This document shows positions 34,611-44,102 of a stretch of DNA of 64,000 nt, piece by piece; the first letter of the stretch is position 1, and every line of letters begins with the position of its first letter. The translations under genes and the position numbers were made by a program. Below the pieces are notes generated by a model that did no database searches, was not told where the DNA came from, and saw only the letters and a list, made by a program, of their open reading frames with translations. Origin of the DNA: PALSA-693 sp963702305 (GTDB taxonomy: Bacteria; Actinomycetota; Acidimicrobiia; Acidimicrobiales; Palsa-688); assembly GCA_963702305.1 (NCBI GenBank), contig CAVPBX010000018.1, positions 1 through 64,000 on the forward strand, written 5' to 3'.

Positions 34611-35975
34611 TTACTCCTTGGTAGAGATGAAGACGTTCTTGGTCTCGGTAAAGGCAAAGGGTGCGTCGGGACCGAGCTCCCGGCCGAGGCCAGAGGACTT
34701 GAACCCCCCGAACGGCGTCCAATAGCGCACCGAGGAATGCGAGTTGACCGACAGGTTGCCGGACTCGATGCCCCGGCTCACCCGAATGGCCCGGCCGACG
34801 TCGCGCGTCCAGATCGAGCCGGAGAGGCCGAACGGGCTGTCGTTGGCCAGCCGCACCGCGTCCGCCTCGTCTTCGAAGGTCATGACGGCCACCACCGGGC
34901 CGAAGATCTCCTCCTGCATCAGGGGGTCGGCCGAGGTCGAGGGAGTCACCACGGTGGGGGCGAACCAGAAGCCCGGTCCCTCGGGTGCAGTGCCCCGGAA
35001 CGCGATGGGCGCGCCGGCAGGGAGGAAGGAGGCCACCGCCGCTCGGTGGGACGCGCTGATCAACGGGCCCATCTCCGACCGCTCGTCGCTCGGGTCGGTG
35101 ACGACGACGTTCTTCACCGCCAACTCGAAGAGGGCCATGAAGGTCTCGTACGCACTGCGTTCGACGAGGATCCGCGACCGGGCGCAGCAGTCCTGGCCCG
35201 CGTTGTCGAAGACCGAGTACGGAGCGGTGGCCGCGGCGACCTCGAGGTCGGCGTCGGCGAAGACGACGTTGGCGCTCTTGCCCCCGAGCTCGAGGGTCAC
35301 GGGCTTCACGTGCGCGGCGCAGCCGGCCATGATCTGCCGGCCCACCTCGGTGGACCCGGTGAACACGATCTTGGCCACGTCGGGGTGATCGACCAGGCGC
35401 TGCCCGACAACGTTGCCCTTACCCGGGAGCACCTGGAATACGTCCTCGGGTAGGCCCGCCTGGAGGGCCAGCTCGGCGAGCCGCATGGCGGTGAGCGGGG
35501 TCAACTCGGCCGGCTTCAGGACGACGGTGTTGCCGGCGGCTAGGGCCGGGGCCAGGCTCCAGGACGCGATCGGCAGAGGGAAGTTCCACGGCACGATGGT
35601 CCCGACCACTCCGAGCGGCTCGTGGAACGTGACGTCGAGCCCGTCCGCGACCGGGATCTGCTGGCCGATGAGCCGCTCCGGGGCCGCCGAGTAGTAGCCG
35701 ATCACGTCCCGGACGTTTCCGGCTTCCCATCGGGCGTTGCCGATGGTGTGACCGGAGTTGGTGACCTCGATCCTGGCCAGGTTCTCCCTGTCGCCGTCGA
35801 CTTCCTCCGCGAAGCGCCGCAGCAACCGGGCTCGGTCGCCGGGTGCGACTCTTCTCCAGGACTCGGCGGCCCGCTTGGCCCGGGCGACGGCCTCGTCGGT
35901 GGCGTCCACATCGAGCTCCTCGACGGTGGCGACTACCTGCTCGGTGGCGGGGTTGATGACATCGAAGGCGCTCAA
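34611..35975 (-). CDS. NAD(P)+-dependent aldehyde dehydrogenase
   Basis: 454 residues from TTG 35975, 9 bases after GGAGG. Motifs: PWNFPLPIASWSLAPALAAG, NTVVLKPAELTPLTAMRLAE, FTGSTEVGRQIM (cofactor), VTLELGGKSANVVFADAD with catalytic Glu, NAGQDCCARSRILVE with catalytic Cys, EEIFGPVVAVMTF and FGGFKSSGLGREL. It is closest in feel to betaine/gamma-aminobutyraldehyde-type enzymes. It follows the GS-family gene by 13 bases and would oxidise the aldehyde released from a gamma-glutamylated amine. Confidence 0.95.
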   Translation of the reverse strand: MSAFDVINPATEQVVATVEELDVDATDEAVARAKRAAESWRRVAPGDRARLLRRFAEEVDGDRENLARIEVTNSGHTIGNARWEAGNVRDVIGYYSAAPERLIGQQIPVADGLDVTFHEPLGVVGTIVPWNFPLPIASWSLAPALAAGNTVVLKPAELTPLTAMRLAELALQAGLPEDVFQVLPGKGNVVGQRLVDHPDVAKIVFTGSTEVGRQIMAGCAAHVKPVTLELGGKSANVVFADADLEVAAATAPYSVFDNAGQDCCARSRILVERSAYETFMALFELAVKNVVVTDPSDERSEMGPLISASHRAAVASFLPAGAPIAFRGTAPEGPGFWFAPTVVTPSTSADPLMQEEIFGPVVAVMTFEDEADAVRLANDSPFGLSGSIWTRDVGRAIRVSRGIESGNLSVNSHSSVRYWTPFGGFKSSGLGRELGPDAPFAFTETKNVFISTKE

Positions 35976-35988
35976 TGGTCTTCGCCTC

Positions 35989-37386
35989 CTACATGCGCTC
36001 GAAGGAACGGACCCGCTCCCAGTCGGTGACCGCGGCGTCGAACGCCGCCAGCTCCACCCGTGCCGTGTTGGTGTAGTGGTCGACGACGTCGTCGCCGAAG
36101 GCCGCCCGGGCGATTGCACTCGATTCCCAGAGCTCCGCCGCCTCTCGAAGCGACGTCGGCACGTGCTCGGCCACCGCGTCATAGCCGCTGCCTTCGAAGG
36201 GCGCCGTGAGCGACAGGTCGTTGTCGATGCCGTGCAGACCGGCGGCGATGATGGCCGCCACGGCCAGATAGGGGTTGACATCACCGCCGGGCACTCGGTT
36301 CTCGAAGCGCAGGCTGGCGCCCTTCCCGACGGCCCGCAGCGCGCACGTCCGGTTGTCATAGCCCCATAGCACCGCCGTAGGCGCGAAGGTGCCGGGTTGG
36401 AAGCGCTTGTACGAATTGACGTTGGGAGCGCTGAAGAAGCTGAGCTCGCGCAGACCGGCCAGCTGCCCGGCGACGAAGTGTTCGAACAGCGGCGACACCC
36501 CGCCGGGTCGAGCGCCCGCGAATACCGGTTCGCCGGATTCCGACCGCAACGACAGGTGGACGTGGCACGAATTGCCTTCCCGCTCGTTGAACTTGGCCAT
36601 AAAGGTGAGGGCCTTGCCGTGCTGGGCCGCGATCTCCTTCGCGGCCGTCTTGTAGATGACATGGTTGTCGCACGTCGTCAGGGCGTCGCTGTACTTGAAG
36701 GCAATTTCCTGCTGGCCCAGGTTGCACTCCCCCTTGGCCGACTCCACCTGCATGCCCGCGTCTCGCATGGCGAGGCGGATGTCTCGGAGCACGGGCTCGA
36801 CGCGGCTGGTGCCGAGGATCGAGTAGTCGATGTTGTACTGATTTGCCGGGGTTAGGCCGGAATAGCCCTTCGTCCAGGCGGATTCGTACGTCTCGTCGAA
36901 GAGGATGAACTCCAGCTCGGTGCCCACGTAAGGGATCCAGCCCCGCTCGGCGAGGCGGTCGATCTGGCGCCGCAGGATCTGCCGCGGCGACTCGCTCACC
37001 GGTCGCCCATCCAACCATTCGATATCCGCCAGCATCCAGGCGGTGCCTGGCTCCCACGACGCCCGGCGCAACGTGGAGGTGTCCGGAATCATGGCGAAAT
37101 CGCCGTATCCGGTCTCCCACGACGAGATGTGGTAGCCGCCGACGGTGTTCATCTCGACGTCGACGGCGAGCAGGTAGTTGCACCCTTCGGTCCCGTGCTG
37201 CAACGTTTCGTCGAGGAAATAGCGGGCGTCCAAACGCTTCCCCTGGAGACGGCCCTGCAGATCGACCAAGGCGACGACGACGGTGTCGATGGTGCCGTTG
37301 GCCACGCTTTCCTGCAGCAATTCCACACTCAGCGGCGCCTGGCGCGCCCCTGCTACCTGTCCGGGAGAATCTTGCGGCCCGGTCAC
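35989..37386 (-). CDS. Glutamine synthetase-family gamma-glutamyl-amine ligase
   Basis: 465 residues from GTG 37386. Catalytic-domain motifs of GS: YVGTELEFILFDE (metal Glu), SAKGECNLGQQEIAFKYSD, AKFNEREGNSCHVHLSL (metal and ATP), NSYKRFQPGTFAPTAVLWGY and RFENRVPGGDVNPYLAVAAI. The N-terminal beta-grasp contains ALVDLQGRLQGKRLDARYFL. Such GlnA3/GlnA4/PuuA-like proteins attach Glu to polyamines or ethanolamine as the first step of catabolism. Its operon with ALDH and SDR, and a divergent APC permease, fits that role much better than ammonia assimilation. The substrate is inferred only. Confidence 0.93.
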   Translation of the reverse strand: MTGPQDSPGQVAGARQAPLSVELLQESVANGTIDTVVVALVDLQGRLQGKRLDARYFLDETLQHGTEGCNYLLAVDVEMNTVGGYHISSWETGYGDFAMIPDTSTLRRASWEPGTAWMLADIEWLDGRPVSESPRQILRRQIDRLAERGWIPYVGTELEFILFDETYESAWTKGYSGLTPANQYNIDYSILGTSRVEPVLRDIRLAMRDAGMQVESAKGECNLGQQEIAFKYSDALTTCDNHVIYKTAAKEIAAQHGKALTFMAKFNEREGNSCHVHLSLRSESGEPVFAGARPGGVSPLFEHFVAGQLAGLRELSFFSAPNVNSYKRFQPGTFAPTAVLWGYDNRTCALRAVGKGASLRFENRVPGGDVNPYLAVAAIIAAGLHGIDNDLSLTAPFEGSGYDAVAEHVPTSLREAAELWESSAIARAAFGDDVVDHYTNTARVELAAFDAAVTDWERVRSFERM

Positions 37387-37596
37387 AATCGGTTCCCCCC
37401 TCCTCGCGGCGCGGCAGACTGGGGGTCGCGGCCGGGGATGAGCAGTCGGAGCATCGGCGGATGCTAGCTCGACCGGGCCTATTTCGATCTCGTTACGAAT
37501 GGCGACGGTCCGTTGCGGAGACGGTCCGGCGAGTTACACTGCCCCATTCTTCGGGCCTGCCGTTCAGGGCAGGACGCGAAACAAGGGGGCCGTCAG

Positions 37597-39174
37597 GTGC
37601 CTGAGGCAGTCGACATCGTGGAGCTCAGCGAGGACGAAAGACGCCTGGCCGAACTCGGCTACAAGCAGGACTTGCATCGGTCCTGGTCGGGATTCTCCAA
37701 CTTCGCCATCTCCTTTTCGATCATCTCGATCCTCGCTGGGTGCTTCACCACCTTCGGCGCGGGCTGGAACGCCGGCGGTCCCGCGGCGATTGCCTGGGGC
37801 TGGCCCGTCATCGCCCTCCTGGTTCTGACCATCGGTCTCTGTCTGGCCGAGCTGGTGTCCGCGTACCCGACGTCCGGGGGCATTTACTGGTGGGCCTCGA
37901 AACTCGGTGGTCCGAAGGCGGGCTACTACACCGGATGGCTCAACCTGATCGGGCTCCTGGCCATCACCGCGTCGGTGGCCTACGGCTGCGCCACCTTCTT
38001 CGACCTCACCCTCGGGTTCCTCGACTCCAGCTACCACTCGGGGAGCCTCAACCGGATCTTCCTCTACTTCGTGGCCATCCTGGTGCTGGCGGCGCTGGTC
38101 AACATCTTCTCCAGCCACCTGCTCGCCATCATCAACAACGTGTCGGTGTGGTGGCACGTGTTCGGCGCGGCCGCGGTGGTGCTCATCCTCATCTTCCTCC
38201 CAAACCACCACGCCAGCGCCTCGTCGGTGTTCACCCACACCGTCAACAACACCGGTTTCTTCGGGGGTCGGACCGGCGGCCTCGGCTACGTGTTCTTGTT
38301 GCTGCCGCTTTCTGCCCTTCTCACCCAATACACCATCACGGGCTACGACGCCTCTGCCCACCTCTCCGAGGAGACGAAGAGCGCCGCCAATTCCGCCGCC
38401 AAGGGCATGTGGCGGGCCATCTTCTATTCCGGCATCGGCGGGTGGATCCTGCTCCTGTCCTTCCTGTTCGCCGTGCAGAACGAGGGCAAAGTCACGTCCG
38501 GCGGTGGAGGCGTGGCCGTCATCTTCTCCCAGGCTCTCACCTCGCACTGGGGTGGGACCGTGCTGCTCATCTCCACTGCCGGCCAGTTCTTCTGCACCAT
38601 GGCCTGCATGACCAGCACCACCCGGATGCTGTACGCCTTCAGCCGTGACGGCGCCGTGCCCGGTCACAGGTACTGGTCACATCTCAGCCCCAGGCGGGTC
38701 CCGGTCTACGGGGTGATCGCCACCGCTGTCGTTTCCATAATTCTGACTGCACCCGCCCTGGTCAAGGTCAACGTCAACGGGGCCCCCACCCCCGTCGCCT
38801 TCTTCGCCGTGGTGTCCATCGGCGTCATCGGCCTCTACCTGTGCTTCGGGATCCCGATCTGGCTCCGCTGGCGGGCCGGCGACTCCTTCGAGGGAGGCGA
38901 GTGGACCCTCGGTCGGAGGTACAAGTGGCTCAGCCTGATCGCCCTGTTCGACATCGCCCTCACCGCCGTGGTGGCCCTGCTACCAACTTCCAATCTGGGG
39001 GTGCCCTGGTACCCCGGTTTCGGCTGGCGGTACGTCAACTACACCATCCTGGTGGCGCCCGGAGCCTTGATCCTGTTGTGGATCTACTGGCACTTGTCGG
39101 TCAAGCATTGGTTTACCGGCCCTAAGCAGACCATCGATCTCGCGACCGAGGGTTCACTGGCGCCCTCGACCTAG
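37597..39174 (+). CDS. APC-family amino acid/amine permease
   Basis: 525 residues from GTG 37597 (AAGGGGGC upstream). Twelve or so helices with the APC-family first helix: HRSWSGFSNFAISFSIISIL-AGCFTTFGAGWNAGG; also LAELVSAYPTSGGIYWWASK and GYDASAHLSEETKSAANSAA, both typical of the amino acid/choline/GABA permease (AAT/ACT) group. It is divergent from the GS-family gene across a 210-bp spacer and next to the FAD amine dehydrogenase-like gene, so it likely imports the amine or betaine degraded here. Confidence 0.92.
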   Translation: MPEAVDIVELSEDERRLAELGYKQDLHRSWSGFSNFAISFSIISILAGCFTTFGAGWNAGGPAAIAWGWPVIALLVLTIGLCLAELVSAYPTSGGIYWWASKLGGPKAGYYTGWLNLIGLLAITASVAYGCATFFDLTLGFLDSSYHSGSLNRIFLYFVAILVLAALVNIFSSHLLAIINNVSVWWHVFGAAAVVLILIFLPNHHASASSVFTHTVNNTGFFGGRTGGLGYVFLLLPLSALLTQYTITGYDASAHLSEETKSAANSAAKGMWRAIFYSGIGGWILLLSFLFAVQNEGKVTSGGGGVAVIFSQALTSHWGGTVLLISTAGQFFCTMACMTSTTRMLYAFSRDGAVPGHRYWSHLSPRRVPVYGVIATAVVSIILTAPALVKVNVNGAPTPVAFFAVVSIGVIGLYLCFGIPIWLRWRAGDSFEGGEWTLGRRYKWLSLIALFDIALTAVVALLPTSNLGVPWYPGFGWRYVNYTILVAPGALILLWIYWHLSVKHWFTGPKQTIDLATEGSLAPST

Positions 39175-39214
39175 CCCGCGAGCGGCGGCCTCAGCGGTCG
39201 GACCCGGCACCGCT

Positions 39215-41671
39215 TCACGTCCGGACCCGCTCGTTGGCGGGGTCGTACGGGGCCCGCAGGTGCACCTCGACGGGGTAGCGGGTCCCGGCCACGTCGACGC
39301 GGTAGTGGCCGCTGGCGAGGTAGTCGGCCGTCACCGGTGCGCCGTCCGGACGCCAGATGTAGGCCAGGGCCACACACGATCCGAGCGTGGCACCCCACGC
39401 CGCCGAGGTGACCTGACCCGCCGCGTCACCGTCCCGGGCCACCAGTTCCCCGCCCCACAGCATCGGCTCGGGATCGCCGACCACGAGAGTGACGAGCCGG
39501 CGCGTCGGGCCTTCGTCCCGGCTCCTCTCCACTGCTGACCGGCCGAGGAAGTCGATGTCGGTCTTCAGTTTGCAGGTCCACAGCAGACCGGCGTCGACCG
39601 GCGTGCAGTCCGGCGTGAGGTCGCTGCCCCAGGCCCGGTAGCCCTTCTCCAGCCGCAGCGAGTTGATCGAGTAGTAGCCCGCGTCGACCAGGCCCATGCC
39701 GCGCCCCACGGATGTCAGCAATTCGTACACGCCGACTGCGAACTCGCCCGGCACGTAGAGCTCCCAACCCAGCTCGCCCACATAAGTGATCCGGGTCGCT
39801 CGCACCGTGGAGTAGCCCAGGTCGATCATTCGGCTGGTACCGAACGGAAAGGCCTCATTGGAGAAGTCAGATCGGGACAACGTGGACAGCAGCTGGCGGG
39901 ACCGGGGGCCCATGACGCCGTACACCGCGTAGGCCGAAGACACATCGACCACGTCGACGTGGTCATCGGGCCCGGCGTGGCGGGAGATCCAACTCTGGTC
40001 CCTGACGACCGACCCGGAGGAGGTGACCAGGAGGAACTCGTCGGGACCGAGGCGGGTGACGGTGAGGTCCGACTCGTAGCCGCCCCGGGAGTTGAGCATG
40101 GCGGTGTAGACGGCACGGCCCGGCTCGACCGCCACATCGGCGGAGCACAGCCGCTGCAACAGTCGAACCGCGTCGGGGCCGCGAACGACCATCTTGCCGA
40201 AGGACGTCTGGTCAAAGAGCGCCACCGCGGTTCGGGTGGCGCGCTGCTCGGTCTCGGACCACGGCAGCCAGTTGGGCTTGCCCCACCCGTACTCGATCAC
40301 CGGCTTACAGCCTTGGGGTGCGAACACGTTGGCCCGCTCCCAGCCCATCTTGGACCCGAAGCAGGCGCCTGACTCCGCCAAGTGGTGGTAGACCGGCGAG
40401 CGCCGGAAGGGTCGGGCGGTCGTCAGCTCCCGGTTCGGCCACGGCACCGCGTAGTGGAGCCCGAGCACCTCCCCGACCCGGTCGTGCAGCCACTGCTTGT
40501 TGCTGTTGAACGGCGCGAACCGGCGGATGTCCACTCCCGACAGGTCCCGAGTCGGCTCACCCTCCACGATCCACTCGGCGAGCGACCGGCCCGCCCCGCC
40601 GGCAGACGCGATCCCGACGGAATTGAAGCCGGCCCCGACGAAGAAGTTCTTCACCTCCGGTGACTCACCGAGGAGGAACTGGTTGTCCGGCGTAAAGCTC
40701 TCCGGGCCGTTGTAAAACTTCCTGATCCCCGCAGAGCCCAGCGCGGGGATGCGCAGAATGGCGTTGTCCATGAGGATGGAAAAATGGTCCCAGTCCTCAT
40801 CGAGCAGCTGAAACTCGAAGGGGTAGGGAATCTGGTCCGGGGCCACCCACGGCTTGGCCTCCGGCTCGAAACCGCCGACCAGAAGGCCGCCGACCTCCTC
40901 CCGGAAGTAGGTGTAGCCGTCGGGATCGCGAAGTATCGGAAGGTGGCGGTAGACGCCCTCGATCTGCTCGGTCACCACGTAGAAGTGCTCGGCGGTGTGC
41001 AGGGGCACGTGGACCCCGCACATGGCGCCGATGGCGTGGGCCCACTGGCCGGCGCAGTTGACGACGATCTCCGTCTCGATGTCGCCTCGGTCTGTCGAGA
41101 CCTCCCGCACGCTCCCGCCGGCCACGTTGATCCCGGTGACGCGCGTCTCCTGATAGATCTGCGCCCCCTTGTCGCGCGCGCCGCGGATCAGGCTGGCGGT
41201 TACGTCCACCGCATTCACCGTCGCATCGCCCGGCAACCAGAGCGCACCCAGGAGATCGGACGTCTCCAGGAGGGGATACAGCTCCAAGGCGCGTTGCGGA
41301 CTGATCAGCTCGCACTCGAGACCGAACGCCTCGGCGGTCGCAGCCGTGCGCCGGAGCTGCGTCAACCGGTCGGGGGTGCGGGCGACGGTCACCCCGCCGC
41401 AGGCCTTGTAGCCGGTGGCGAGACCGGTCTCCGCCTCGAGCGCGCCATAGAGCGCAGCCGAATACTGCACCAGGCGGGTACCGCTCTCGGTGGCCCGTAG
41501 TTGGCCGAGCAGCCCGCTGGCATGCCAGGTCGTACCGCCGGAGAGATGCCCCTGTTCCAGCAGAGCGATGTCGGCGCAGCCCAGGCGGGTGAGGTGGTAG
41601 GCCACGCTGGCGCCGATGATCCCGCCTCCGACGATGACGACGCGCGCCCGCGACGGTAGATCCGGAGACAT
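39215..41671 (-). CDS. Dimethylglycine/sarcosine dehydrogenase-like FAD-GcvT fusion protein
   Basis: 818 residues from ATG 41671. N-terminal DAO domain: ARVVIVGGGIIGASVAYHLT, then LSGGTTWHASGLLGQLRATE, where the His of T-T-W-H is the covalent-FAD site of dimethylglycine/sarcosine dehydrogenases. A FAO_M linker follows (PFRRSPVYHHLAESGACFGS). The C-terminal half is a GcvT folate domain: FGKMVVRGPDAVRLLQRLCS, GRAVYTAMLNSRGGYESDLT, YVGELGWELYVPGEFAVGVY, and GcvT_C barrel. Family members demethylate N-methylated glycines and pass the one-carbon unit to tetrahydrofolate. It converges with the permease and diverges from the kinase-like gene. Confidence 0.92.
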   Translation of the reverse strand: MSPDLPSRARVVIVGGGIIGASVAYHLTRLGCADIALLEQGHLSGGTTWHASGLLGQLRATESGTRLVQYSAALYGALEAETGLATGYKACGGVTVARTPDRLTQLRRTAATAEAFGLECELISPQRALELYPLLETSDLLGALWLPGDATVNAVDVTASLIRGARDKGAQIYQETRVTGINVAGGSVREVSTDRGDIETEIVVNCAGQWAHAIGAMCGVHVPLHTAEHFYVVTEQIEGVYRHLPILRDPDGYTYFREEVGGLLVGGFEPEAKPWVAPDQIPYPFEFQLLDEDWDHFSILMDNAILRIPALGSAGIRKFYNGPESFTPDNQFLLGESPEVKNFFVGAGFNSVGIASAGGAGRSLAEWIVEGEPTRDLSGVDIRRFAPFNSNKQWLHDRVGEVLGLHYAVPWPNRELTTARPFRRSPVYHHLAESGACFGSKMGWERANVFAPQGCKPVIEYGWGKPNWLPWSETEQRATRTAVALFDQTSFGKMVVRGPDAVRLLQRLCSADVAVEPGRAVYTAMLNSRGGYESDLTVTRLGPDEFLLVTSSGSVVRDQSWISRHAGPDDHVDVVDVSSAYAVYGVMGPRSRQLLSTLSRSDFSNEAFPFGTSRMIDLGYSTVRATRITYVGELGWELYVPGEFAVGVYELLTSVGRGMGLVDAGYYSINSLRLEKGYRAWGSDLTPDCTPVDAGLLWTCKLKTDIDFLGRSAVERSRDEGPTRRLVTLVVGDPEPMLWGGELVARDGDAAGQVTSAAWGATLGSCVALAYIWRPDGAPVTADYLASGHYRVDVAGTRYPVEVHLRAPYDPANERVRT

Positions 41672-41694
41672 GTCCGCCACAGTATTCTCCGGCC

Positions 41695-41748
41695 ATGCCA
41701 GCACCGGAGCCGCCCGCACCTGCGCATCTCGCCGCCTCGGCGCCATGA
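41695..41748 (+). other. Possible 17-codon leader ORF before the kinase-like gene
   Basis: ATG 41695 opens a frame MPAPEPPAPAHLAASAP whose TGA overlaps the ATG of the kinase-like gene (ATGA at 41745-41748). It may couple translation; Pro-rich content could pause ribosomes. It could equally be chance in GC-rich spacer. Confidence 0.25.
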
Positions 41749-42659
41749 CCGCGGACCGGGCCGGCGCCGAGGGTGTGCTCGGGCAGCTCCGTTGCCTCCA
41801 GGGCCGAACCTTCGTCGTCGAGGATCTTGCCGGCGGGCTCACGAACCACAACCTGAAGGTGACCACGGCGACGGACGCCCTGGTGGTGCGGCTCTCCCAG
41901 TCCGACACCGGGCTCCTCGCCATCGATCGCGACCACGAGTACCACAACTCGGTGAACGCCGCGGCAGCCGGTGTCGGCGCCCCGGTCGTCGAGTACCGTC
42001 CTGAACTCGGCGCCCTGGTCGTGGGCTTCGTGGACGCCCGGACGTGCTCGAGAGCCGACTTGACCGACAGTGTCCGCTTGGAGCGGGTCGTGGCGGCCTG
42101 TCGCCGCCTGCATGACGGCCCCCGCTTCCGCAACCGCTTCGACATGTTCCGGCTGCAGTCGTTCTACCTGTCGGTCGCGCAAAAGCACGGCTTCCGGCTA
42201 CCCGAAAGGTATCTGGAGTTCATGCCCCAGGTGGATCGGATCGAGGCCGCGCTGGCCGCTACCGACGAGGGGACGGTCCCGTGCCACAACGATCTCCTCG
42301 CCGAAAACTGCCTCGACGACGGAACGCGGGTCTGGTTGATCGACTACGAGTATTCGGGCAACAACGATCCCTGCTTCGAGCTCGGCAACCTGTGGAGCGA
42401 ATCGGACCTGAGCCGGGAGACGCTCGACGAGATCGTCACCTGCTACTACGGAGTTTTCGACCCCCAGAAGGCGGCCCGGGCCCGGCTGCAGGGGCTGATG
42501 TCCAAGTACGGATGGGTGTTGTGGGCTTCGATCCAGGACGGGGCGGCTCCGATCGACTTCGACTTCTGGAGCTGGGGCATGGAAAAGTACGAGCGGGCGG
42601 TCGCCGAGTTCGACGGGCCCGACTTCAACACCCTGCTCGACCGGGCGGCCGGGGGTTAG
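41745..42659 (+). CDS. Choline/ethanolamine kinase-like phosphotransferase
   Basis: 304 residues from ATG 41745. The APH/ChoK fold is seen in LAGGLTNHNLKVTTATDALV (nucleotide loop; the T-N-x-x-x-K pattern of choline kinases), VVRLSQSDTGLLAIDRDHEY, the Brenner-type catalytic loop VPCHNDLLAENCLDDG with base Asp and Asn, and WLIDYEYSGNNDPCFELGNL with metal-binding Asp. The tail (KYGWVLWASIQDGAAPIDFDF) matches choline/ethanolamine kinases more than antibiotic kinases. It sits beside an amine permease and N-methylglycine oxidation gene, consistent with choline or ethanolamine handling. Confidence 0.85.
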   Translation: MTADRAGAEGVLGQLRCLQGRTFVVEDLAGGLTNHNLKVTTATDALVVRLSQSDTGLLAIDRDHEYHNSVNAAAAGVGAPVVEYRPELGALVVGFVDARTCSRADLTDSVRLERVVAACRRLHDGPRFRNRFDMFRLQSFYLSVAQKHGFRLPERYLEFMPQVDRIEAALAATDEGTVPCHNDLLAENCLDDGTRVWLIDYEYSGNNDPCFELGNLWSESDLSRETLDEIVTCYYGVFDPQKAARARLQGLMSKYGWVLWASIQDGAAPIDFDFWSWGMEKYERAVAEFDGPDFNTLLDRAAGG

Positions 42660-42722
42660 GTAAACCGAACCAGACATTGGCGGCGTTGCTGGGACCGCTG
42701 CCGTCGCCTAGGTTCGACAGCC

Positions 42723-43598
42723 GTGAAACCTCCGCCGTTTGCGTACAGTGCCCCGACCACCTTGGAGGAGGCGCTGGCCCTGCTGCAGGAGCACGGCGAC
42801 GATGCCAGGCCCCTGGCCGGCGGGCAGAGCCTGATCCCGCTGTTGTCCCTCAGGCTGGCCCGCCCATCGCACCTCGTCGATCTGGCCGGGATCCCCCAGC
42901 TCGGGTCCATCGTCGCCGACGGCGACCATCTGGTGATCGGCGCCATGGTGAGAGAAGGCGCCGCCGAGCGCCATCAGGACGTCCGGCGGCTGGCGCCTCT
43001 GCTGGCTGAGGCGTTGCCCCTCATCGGTCACCCGGCCATCCGGAGTCGGGGCACCATCGGTGGCAGTCTGGCCCATGCCGACCCGGCCGCCGAACTGCCG
43101 GCGGTGGCGCTCATACTCGACGCCGAACTGGTCGCCGAGAGCCGAGACCGTGGTCAACGGAACATCAGGGCCGCGGACTTCTTCACCGGATTCTTCAGCA
43201 CCGCCCTCGAGCCCGATGAGATCCTCACCGAAGTGCGGATTCCGCGACCGGTGGCGGGCACCGGCAGCGCCATCGAGGAAGTCGCCCGCCGGCACGGCGA
43301 CTTCGCCATGGTCGGCGCGGCCGCGGTAGTTCGCATCGAAGGCGGGAAGATCGCGGAAGCCCGGCTGGTCCTGACCGGCGTCAGCGGCATCCCGGTGCGC
43401 GCCACCGCAGCCGAGACGGCGCTGGTGGGGGCGGATCCCACCGCGGACGCCTTCACCGACGTGGCCGAGCAGGCGGCAAGGACGTTGGCGCCGCCCGCGG
43501 ACGTCCATGGATCGTCCGCGTATCGTCGCCACCTCGCCGCGGTCCTCATGCGACGTACGCTGACCATCGCCGCCCACCGGGCCCAGGAGGCCGCGTGA
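42723..43598 (+). CDS. Molybdenum hydroxylase FAD-binding medium subunit
   Basis: 291 residues from GTG 42723. FAD motifs ARPLAGGQSLIPLLSLRLAR and IRSRGTIGGSLAHADPAAEL are the two signature loops of the xanthine/CO dehydrogenase medium subunit (FAD_binding_5); C-terminal CO_deh_flav_C domain follows (EVARRHGDFAMVGAAAVVRI). First of three genes in the usual M-S-L order. It passes electrons from the 2Fe-2S subunit to an acceptor. GTGA overlaps the next start. Confidence 0.92.
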   Translation: MKPPPFAYSAPTTLEEALALLQEHGDDARPLAGGQSLIPLLSLRLARPSHLVDLAGIPQLGSIVADGDHLVIGAMVREGAAERHQDVRRLAPLLAEALPLIGHPAIRSRGTIGGSLAHADPAAELPAVALILDAELVAESRDRGQRNIRAADFFTGFFSTALEPDEILTEVRIPRPVAGTGSAIEEVARRHGDFAMVGAAAVVRIEGGKIAEARLVLTGVSGIPVRATAAETALVGADPTADAFTDVAEQAARTLAPPADVHGSSAYRRHLAAVLMRRTLTIAAHRAQEAA

Positions 43599-44083
43599 CC
43601 ATCTTCGACGTCGAACTCGTTGTCAACGGAAGCCCCCGGCAGGGCTCGGTAGAACCCCGCCGTACTCTCGCCGACTTCCTGCGAGAGGACCTCGGCCTGA
43701 CCGGCACCCATGTGGGTTGCGAGCACGGGGTCTGTGGCGCCTGCACGATCCTGATCAACGGCGAGCCGGCCCGATCCTGCCTGATGCTCGCCGTCCAGGC
43801 CACAGGCGCCGAAGTCACCACGGTCGAGGGCCTTGCCAACGACGGGGAGATGAACCCACTGCAGCAAGCGATGTGGGACTCGCACGGGTTCCAGTGCGGT
43901 TTCTGCACGCCCGGGTTCCTCATGCAGATCACCGCCTTGCTCGCCGAGAACCCCGACCCGGGTGAGGAGGAGATCCGGGAGGCGCTGTCGGGCAACCTCT
44001 GCCGCTGCACGGGATACGAGAGCATCGTCAACGGGGTGCTCCGGGCAGCCGGCCATAGCCCGGATCCCCAACCGCAGCACTGA
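43595..44083 (+). CDS. Molybdenum hydroxylase 2Fe-2S small subunit
   Basis: 162 residues. Plant-type ferredoxin cluster: GCEHGVCGACTILINGEPAR-SC (C-x4-C-x2-C...C), and the [2Fe-2S]-binding helical domain QCGFCTPGFLMQITALLAEN with GNLCRCTGYESIVNGVLRAA. Overlaps the medium-subunit gene (GTGA) and is followed 19 bases on by the large subunit. Electron relay between Mo centre and FAD. Confidence 0.95.
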   Translation: MTIFDVELVVNGSPRQGSVEPRRTLADFLREDLGLTGTHVGCEHGVCGACTILINGEPARSCLMLAVQATGAEVTTVEGLANDGEMNPLQQAMWDSHGFQCGFCTPGFLMQITALLAENPDPGEEEIREALSGNLCRCTGYESIVNGVLRAAGHSPDPQPQH

Positions 44084-44102
44084 GCGAAGTAGGAGCGAGC
44101 AC

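Noticed and set aside
36000..36662. Upstream part of the long ALDH frame (683 residues)
   Set aside because: It is an Arg/Ser-rich shadow of the glutamine synthetase-family gene in another frame; ALDH homology begins at TTG 35975 after GGAGG.
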